From: Methanothrix sp.
GTDB taxonomy: Archaea; Halobacteriota; Methanosarcinia; Methanotrichales; Methanotrichaceae
Direction: 5' to 3'
Length of the DNA stretch: 8,471 bases
Assembly: GCA_003162615.1 (NCBI GenBank)
Contig: PMNG01000182.1
Span: 9,050-17,520 of the forward strand
Both the position numbers and the translations under genes were made by a program. Below are positions 6,279 through 8,471 of this stretch, in pieces. The notes below the pieces were generated by a model, which worked only from the letters and a program-made list of their open reading frames with translations, searched no databases and was not told the origin of the DNA. The first letter of the stretch is position 1. The number at the start of each line of letters is the position of its first letter.

Positions 6279-7349
6279 TCAGGCAACATCATTGTCTTCT
6301 TCGGTTGGTTGCTTTGAGTGCTCCTCCTGGTTAACCTGGTAGATGGCCACAAGCATACCCACCAGCGCAGGAGCCAGGAAGAATCCGGCTATTCCTGCCA
6401 CCAGGCCGCCTCCCATGAAGGATATCATGACAAGAAGCGGATGCAGCGAGGATTTTGTGTATACGAAGTAAGGCCTTATTACCAGCTCTGCTATGTGGAC
6501 CAGGACCGAGCCAACCGCGAAGAAGACCAGTGCATCGAAGGGCCCAAGGGTGAAGTACCTGTAGATCGACGCAGGGATGAAGACCAGCCAGGTCATGAAT
6601 GGGATGAGTCCGGCAAGAAAAACCATGCTGGCCAGAGCGTATGGGCGCGGAACACCGAACATGACGAATATGATTATCGACACAAGCCCTCCGGTGATGG
6701 CGGTGTAGACGCTGCCTAGGATTATACCGCTGAGCATTCTGTCTATTCTCGTCAGATACTTCTCGTTCATCTCTGCCTTCTCCGGAGGTAAGATCGACAT
6801 GAGGAAACCCCCAATCTTATGGCCATCTGCAAGCAGGAAGTAACAGGCGACAAGCGATAGTATGAAGTTGAGCACGCCCAGAGAGAATGCTTTACCCAGT
6901 CCGAAGATCGGTATGCTGCCGGCTATGGAGGTAGCTATTGAAACGACGTTCTTGATGCTCAAGTTAAGCTCTTCCATAACGACCTGCGGAATGTGGAGAT
7001 CCACGATGAGAAATGATGCTGCCTTGAGGATTTCTCCCTGGTGTTCAGCCAGCCAGATGAACTGGTTTACGACCTCGATGGCTCCGATGCCAACGATCAT
7101 GGATATGGGAATGGCTATGCATATCGTAGCCACTGCAGATCCGAGCAGTCGCCTTTTTCCGAAAAGGTTTCTTACCGGCAGACCGACATATGCAAAGACC
7201 ACACCGAGGATCATGCCATCCAACAGTGGGAACACCAGGTAGGATACAAGTGCGAGAGCAACTATCACGACCAGCGACATTAGCCGGTTCTCGCTCAGGT
7301 ACGATCGATAATCGGAGCTCATAAAGTTATTACACATCTTTACCCCCAT
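6279..7349 (-). CDS. AI-2E family transporter (PerM/YdiK type membrane protein)
   Basis: A 356-residue polytopic membrane protein. Hydrophobic segments lie near residues 25-41, 43-57, 69-92, 150-173, 205-232, 235-262, 267-292 and 305-336. A soluble stretch at about 93-149 follows the third segment, as usual in this family. The C-terminal family pattern is clear: GLIPFMTWLVFIPASIY, then ELVIRPYFVY, then SLHPLLVMISFMGGG and a final segment with FLAPALVGM. The tail (QVNQEEHSKQPTEEDNDVA) is charged and cytoplasmic. Known: members have been linked to autoinducer-2 or Na+/H+ transport, and most archaeal members have unknown substrates. The start is uncertain. The first ATG lacks a Shine-Dalgarno; Met5 (ATG at 7337) has GGGGGT four nt upstream, and Met10 (7322) is also possible. 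The transmembrane core is unaffected. Confidence 0.85.
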   Translation of the reverse strand: MGVKMCNNFMSSDYRSYLSENRLMSLVVIVALALVSYLVFPLLDGMILGVVFAYVGLPVRNLFGKRRLLGSAVATICIAIPISMIVGIGAIEVVNQFIWLAEHQGEILKAASFLIVDLHIPQVVMEELNLSIKNVVSIATSIAGSIPIFGLGKAFSLGVLNFILSLVACYFLLADGHKIGGFLMSILPPEKAEMNEKYLTRIDRMLSGIILGSVYTAITGGLVSIIIFVMFGVPRPYALASMVFLAGLIPFMTWLVFIPASIYRYFTLGPFDALVFFAVGSVLVHIAELVIRPYFVYTKSSLHPLLVMISFMGGGLVAGIAGFFLAPALVGMLVAIYQVNQEEHSKQPTEEDNDVA

Positions 7350-7506
7350 GATAAATAACCATTGGGCATTCCGACTTTAGAACGATATGGGAGTTCTGAA
7401 TGACTCAATATGTTAGCACCGTGGATGAGACTCGCGCAAAAGCTGAAGGCAATGCACATTCTTTCTGGGGCATCAGATGAAAGGCGCATGTTTGATAGGA
7501 TTTCTG

Positions 7507-7725
7507 CTACAGGCTTACGGAGTAGTAGGTGCTCCGGAGGCGAAGCTTGGCCCCGGAGGCTTCGTTCCAAGCTATTTGCCATGAAAGGCCATGAATAGCT
7601 GGCATTAACTCTATAGCTAAGTATGCGACCTTGATCCTGAGGATTGGTGGCGTGGCTTCCATGTCCAGAATGGCGGACCTGGCGCATAAGAGGAGGGAAC
7701 GATAAGTAAGTCCTAACTCTGTCAC
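7507..7725 (-). CDS. Doubtful 72-codon ORF, possibly a gene remnant
   Basis: A GTG-started frame of 72 codons with no clear Shine-Dalgarno. The translation (from GLTYRSLLLCARSAILDMEA onward to LSWQIAWNEASGAKLRLRST) is of mixed helical character and its third codon positions are fairly G/C-rich, as in the neighbouring genes. I recognise no family. Its 3' part runs through the inverted-repeat cluster at 7534-7600, so the frame may be fortuitous. Because it lies 137 nt beyond the end of another minus-strand frame of similar quality, both could be pieces of one decayed gene. Confidence 0.15.
   Translation of the reverse strand: MTELGLTYRSLLLCARSAILDMEATPPILRIKVAYLAIELMPAIHGLSWQIAWNEASGAKLRLRSTYYSVSL
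7534..7600. repeat. Cluster of overlapping inverted and direct repeats
   Basis: CCGGAGGC occurs at 7534-7541 and 7553-7560. CGAAGC (7541-7546) can pair with GCTTCG (7559-7564). AGCTTGG (7544-7550) can pair with CCAAGCT (7567-7573). AGCTATT (7570-7576) can pair with AATAGCT (7594-7600). The last two stems share 7570-7573, so they exclude each other. This may be a structured RNA element or a remnant of a mobile end; no function can be assigned. Confidence 0.4.
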
Positions 7726-7820
7726 TGTTTGATGTTAGCTCTATGCCTTTATTTCCAGCTTGATAGATCTTCCTCTCATCTTCTGCCAAGGAAATAGATT
7801 CAAACAGGATAATTAGAATG

Positions 7821-7830
7821 TTATAAATAG
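7821..7830 (-). promoter_or_regulatory. Possible TATA box in the gene-poor stretch
   Basis: CTATTTATAA on the minus strand is a fair TATA box. It would start a transcript near 7798 that crosses the repeat cluster toward the AI-2E family gene. The plus strand reading (TTATAAATAG) is equally good, so direction is unsure. Confidence 0.25.
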
Positions 7831-7861
7831 AACTAAGAAGTTACCCTAAGGTAGGCATGTA

Positions 7862-8224
7862 CTATGATAGACCCATATATTTTTTACTGGGATACCAAAT
7901 GTGAAAATAGGCTACGTAGTTTGCCAAAAAAAAACCTGGTGCGTTCACGACATGGGTTGTGATAAAACCGCGCCTCGAAAATAAATAAGATGCCAATAAG
8001 ATCGCAAGGTAGGTCCTGATGGTCTTGTCTGGCGGCAGTGCCTCCTTGACATTGCGACAGAGCAGTCGAGCTGCTTCGAGAACTCTCTCCCTTGCATCCC
8101 TGCGAACTGGGCCCGCCCGAGCGCTACGTGTGAATGCCCACATGCAGAAGTCTGATTGGAAGTCCTTAACCATGCCACTGCTCTGCTTTAAGTTTAAAGC
8201 TCGTAACGTCATTAGGCGATTCAC
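7862..8224 (-). CDS. Doubtful 120-codon ORF facing away from hicB
   Basis: The frame opens with GTG at 8224, only two nt from the hicB start on the other strand; a second candidate is the ATG at 8173 (Met18, MVKDFQSDF). The middle (RDARERVLEAARLLCRNVKE, then ALPPDKTIRTYLAILLASYL) looks like genuine amphipathic helix with codon use similar to nearby genes, and RERVLEAARLL faintly recalls a TetR-type N-terminus. The end, with a run of nine T encoding Phe residues and an odd tail, looks non-coding. No Shine-Dalgarno is visible and I recognise no family. It could be a truncated or decayed gene. Confidence 0.2.
   Translation of the reverse strand: MNRLMTLRALNLKQSSGMVKDFQSDFCMWAFTRSARAGPVRRDARERVLEAARLLCRNVKEALPPDKTIRTYLAILLASYLFSRRGFITTHVVNAPGFFLANYVAYFHIWYPSKKYMGLS
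8185..8200 (+). promoter_or_regulatory. Near-perfect palindrome over the putative hicB TATA box
   Basis: GCTTTAA and TTAAAGC flank a central GT, giving 7-bp inverted arms. The A/T-rich core (TTTAAGTTTAAA) is also the best TATA candidate for hicB, about 25-30 nt upstream of its ATG, implying an almost leaderless mRNA. A protein bound here would block TBP, consistent with an autoregulated toxin-antitoxin operon. Confidence 0.42.
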
Positions 8225-8226
8225 TC

Positions 8227-8463
8227 ATGGAAAAGCTTCATTTGCCAATCCTCGTTGAAATCGATGAAGACGGTAGATACATAGTTAGCTGTCCGCTTTT
8301 CAAGGGATGTCACTCCTGGGGCGAGACCATTGACGAAGCCATGGAGAACATAAAGGAGGTCATCGAAATGTGCCTGGAAGAGACAAAAATCGATGATCTC
8401 AATACGTTCATTGGTTTCAGAGAGCTGGAAGTAGGTCAGGATGCAAAAGCTTCCTGCGATTAA
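8227..8463 (+). CDS. HicB-like antitoxin of a type II toxin-antitoxin system
   Basis: A 78-residue protein with the HicB N-terminal fold pattern. A beta strand (LPILVEIDEDGRYIVSCPLF, residues 6-25) is followed by the family hallmark KGCHSWGETIDEAMENIKEV at 26-45 and an amphipathic helix to about residue 53. Known: HicB binds and inhibits the HicA mRNA interferase, and many HicB proteins also carry a C-terminal DNA-binding domain. Here the remaining 25 residues (TKIDDLNTFIGFRELEVGQD and so on) are too short for a helix-turn-helix, so this is a compact form. There is no convincing Shine-Dalgarno, but a TATA-like palindrome lies about 27 nt upstream, favouring a leaderless message. Its stop overlaps the next ATG as TAATG, the usual hicB-hicA coupling. 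Confidence 0.85.
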   Translation: MEKLHLPILVEIDEDGRYIVSCPLFKGCHSWGETIDEAMENIKEVIEMCLEETKIDDLNTFIGFRELEVGQDAKASCD

Positions 8464-8471
8464 TGCCCAGG
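8463..8471 (+). CDS. Probable HicA-like toxin, first three codons only
   Basis: The hicB stop and the next ATG share one nt (TAATG), and the new frame reads Met-Pro-Arg before the window ends. Many HicA proteins begin MPR or MPK followed by LP, so position and first residues fit a HicA mRNA interferase. Three codons cannot prove this; the call rests mostly on the HicB neighbour. Confidence 0.45.

Larger units (their letters stand above)
7350..8226. other. Stretch without a recognisable gene
   Basis: Nearly 880 nt separate the AI-2E family gene from hicB. Several overlapping ORFs exist on both strands, but none has both a good start and a recognisable product. The minus-strand frames at 7507-7725 and 7862-8224 have the most gene-like codon use. 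A minus-strand frame at 7340-7789 starts at TTG without a Shine-Dalgarno and has a composition unlike a folded protein. Overlapping inverted repeats lie at 7534-7600, a run of nine A at 7926-7934 and a TATA-like box at 7821-7830. I found no tRNA, no CRISPR repeat and no transposase. Decayed coding sequence or an unrecognised RNA are both possible. Confidence 0.5.

Noticed and set aside
7410..7598. Plus-strand 62-codon ORF
   Set aside because: No ribosome binding site or promoter, an unremarkable sequence, and it runs through the inverted-repeat cluster; probably chance.
7340..7789. Minus-strand 149-codon frame reaching into the AI-2E family gene start
   Set aside because: It starts at TTG without a Shine-Dalgarno, is rich in Ser, His and Arg with no domain-like pattern, shows no third-position bias and overlaps the next gene by 10 nt.
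7926..7934. Run of nine A (nine T on the minus strand) as a terminator
   Set aside because: A lone T tract could end archaeal transcription, but no real gene is established upstream on the minus strand, so I do not annotate it.
8019..8258. Plus-strand 79-codon ORF overlapping the hicB start
   Set aside because: It overlaps hicB in another frame and crosses its promoter; the composition is Ser/Arg-rich without a family pattern.
1..8471. tRNA genes, CRISPR arrays and insertion sequences
   Set aside because: I saw no cloverleaf-like sequence, no regularly spaced repeat array and no transposase motif on either strand.

Overview
The window looks archaeal and comes from a methanogen or an MCR-bearing relative such as an ANME archaeon. 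The left half is a run of genes known only from organisms with methyl-coenzyme M reductase (MCR). Promoter-like sites are TATA boxes, not -35/-10 pairs, and AGG, AGA and ATA codons are frequent. A Methanosarcinia-like lineage (for example the Methanotrichaceae) is my best guess, but no rRNA or other decisive marker is present.

Layout. Positions 1-4230, minus strand, form one tightly packed operon, read from high to low coordinates: atwA (component A2 ATPase of MCR activation), mmp3, mmp6, mmp5 and the 5' end of mmp15. Junctions are a 1-nt gap, a 4-nt overlap, an 8-nt gap and a 4-nt overlap. Two starts are non-ATG (TTG for mmp3, GTG for mmp6), each supported by a Shine-Dalgarno sequence. A2 and Mmp3 are known parts of the ATP-dependent complex that reduces the nickel of F430 in MCR to Ni(I). 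Mmp5, Mmp6 and Mmp15 are methanogenesis markers without settled roles, and their co-transcription here points to the same process. The operon leader (4231-4590) holds a TATA-like box and, just upstream, a 31-bp symmetric TAAC/GTTA element that looks like an operator.

Positions 4591-6278 hold a CNNM/CorC-type membrane protein with CBS domains, behind a strong TATA box and a 39-codon leader ORF whose stop overlaps the CNNM start (TAATG). Positions 6279-7349 encode an AI-2E (PerM/YdiK) family membrane protein. Both are on the minus strand and have their own upstream regions, so they are probably transcribed separately from the mmp operon.

Positions 7350-8226 contain no gene I can identify. The stretch has several weak minus-strand ORFs, a cluster of overlapping inverted repeats at 7534-7600 and a possible TATA box. 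It may be decayed coding sequence or an unrecognised RNA. The right edge (8227-8471, plus strand) starts a HicB/HicA-type toxin-antitoxin pair: a complete 78-residue HicB-like antitoxin and the first three codons of the next gene, overlapping as TAATG. A near-perfect palindrome covers the putative hicB TATA box.

The window is mostly recognisable core methanogen biology. The less explained items are the operator-like element before atwA, the coupled leader ORF before the CNNM gene, and the structured stretch at 7350-8226.
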